Assembly: GCA_026981635.1 (NCBI GenBank)
Contig: JALSIF010000217.1
Span: 1 to 13,873, forward strand
DNA: 13,873 bases
From: a bacterium
Lineage (GTDB): Bacteria > 4484-113 > JALSIF01
Direction of reading: 5' to 3'
The notes under the pieces are model-generated. The model searched no databases and was not told the origin of the DNA. It worked only from the letters and a program-made list of their open reading frames with translations. Position 1 is the first letter of the stretch; each line of letters opens with the position of its first letter. Below are positions 13,555 through 13,873 of the stretch, one piece after another. Position numbers and translations under genes: made by a program.

Positions 13555-13873
13555 GTGAATCTGCTGGCCAGAAGGGCACTCCTTGCGGCGACCGGCCTCG
13601 CCATGCTAGCGGTGGCGGGGCTGGCGCTTAACTGGTCACTGCGGGAGTTTCAGCAGATTGAGAGCATCCACCGCAAGCTCTCCGCCGTTGCCGTCCAGAC
13701 AGAAAAGCTCAAGAGCGAGGTCATCCTGCTAAGTCAGGCCATTGACCGGGCGGGGGCCGACCGCACCGGAGAGCTCAGCCTGATCAGCGAGGAGGGCCTG
13801 GATTATCGCCGGCTGCTGGGAGCCATTGACCAGGCCTTCCTGATGATGGGGCAGAAGGGAAGCTGGGAGGAGC
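13555..13873 (+). CDS. Membrane-anchored protein of unknown function (3' end cut by window)
   Basis: This reading frame stays open to the window end, with 106 residues in view. From GTG 13555 the protein starts with a short basic segment (LLARRA), then a single membrane helix (about 8-27). A long helical, charged region follows (REFQQIESIHRKLSAVAVQ, then EKLKSEVILLSQAIDRAG). This layout resembles the sensor part of membrane histidine kinases, chemoreceptors or diguanylate cyclases, but nothing in view proves that. The start is uncertain. GTG 13555 has no clear ribosome binding site, and ATG 13604 would cut into the membrane helix. An ATG at 13534 in the same frame opens a six-codon ORF that stops at 13552-13554, directly before the GTG. 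It is 23 bases behind the FabL-like gene and may share its transcript. Confidence 0.6.
   Translation, partial: MNLLARRALLAATGLAMLAVAGLALNWSLREFQQIESIHRKLSAVAVQTEKLKSEVILLSQAIDRAGADRTGELSLISEEGLDYRRLLGAIDQAFLMMGQKGSWEE

Noticed and set aside
1-13873. CRISPR arrays, tRNA or rRNA genes, insertion sequences, attachment sites
   Set aside because: I looked on both strands and saw no regularly spaced repeats, no tRNA-like cloverleaf with T-loop, no transposase motifs and no flanking inverted repeats.

Overview
The window is GC-rich, gene-dense DNA from a bacterium that appears to have two membranes. The evidence is a secreted porin-like protein with one N-terminal S-layer homology (SLH) domain, a coiled coil and a C-terminal aromatic residue (8161-9885), followed by an LptD/OstA-like outer-membrane protein (9984-11534). 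SLH-anchored porins are known from Deinococcota, Synergistota, Negativicutes and other diderm Bacillota, Cyanobacteria and related lineages. The FabL-type enoyl reductase and several apparently leaderless promoters do not decide between these. I cannot name the phylum from sequence alone.

Layout. Positions 2-959 (+) hold the 3' part of a small cupin gene and a MntA/HepT nucleotidyltransferase-HEPN toxin-antitoxin pair. Positions 956-7421 (-) hold five tightly packed genes. Read in their own direction these are a PLP enzyme of trans-sulfuration type, an orphan GlcF/LutA-like iron-sulfur protein, an RCK-USP regulatory protein, a CPA2 cation/proton antiporter, and a crotonase-superfamily enzyme of the MenB/BamA-like branch. 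A likely internal promoter in front of the RCK gene splits this run into two units. Positions 7517-9952 (+) hold a YqgF/RuvX-like gene behind a near-consensus promoter, a roughly 170-base structured leader, the SLH porin and a strong intrinsic terminator. Positions 9967-11534 (+) hold the LptD-like gene. Positions 11542-12657 (-) hold a GT4 glycosyltransferase, transcribed divergently from a FabL-like reductase (12716-13531, +). The window ends in the 5' part of a membrane-anchored protein of unknown function.

How the genes fit together. The right half has an envelope theme: porin, LPS-transport-like protein, glycosyltransferase and fatty-acid elongation enzyme. The RCK-USP protein and antiporter form a two-gene ion-homeostasis module, with a nucleotide-sensing subunit next to a transporter. 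The toxin-antitoxin pair and part of the RCK gene have visibly lower GC than their surroundings.

The observations most worth following up concern regulation. They are a possible strand-switching leader in front of the porin, where one CUUCCUC element can pair with either of two GAGGAAG copies, one of them overlapping the ribosome binding site. There are also recurring identical -10 elements placed so close to start codons that the transcripts should be leaderless, and a divergent promoter pair whose -10 boxes lie 17 bases apart. I did not find a clearly new multi-gene system, CRISPR array, tRNA, rRNA or insertion sequence.
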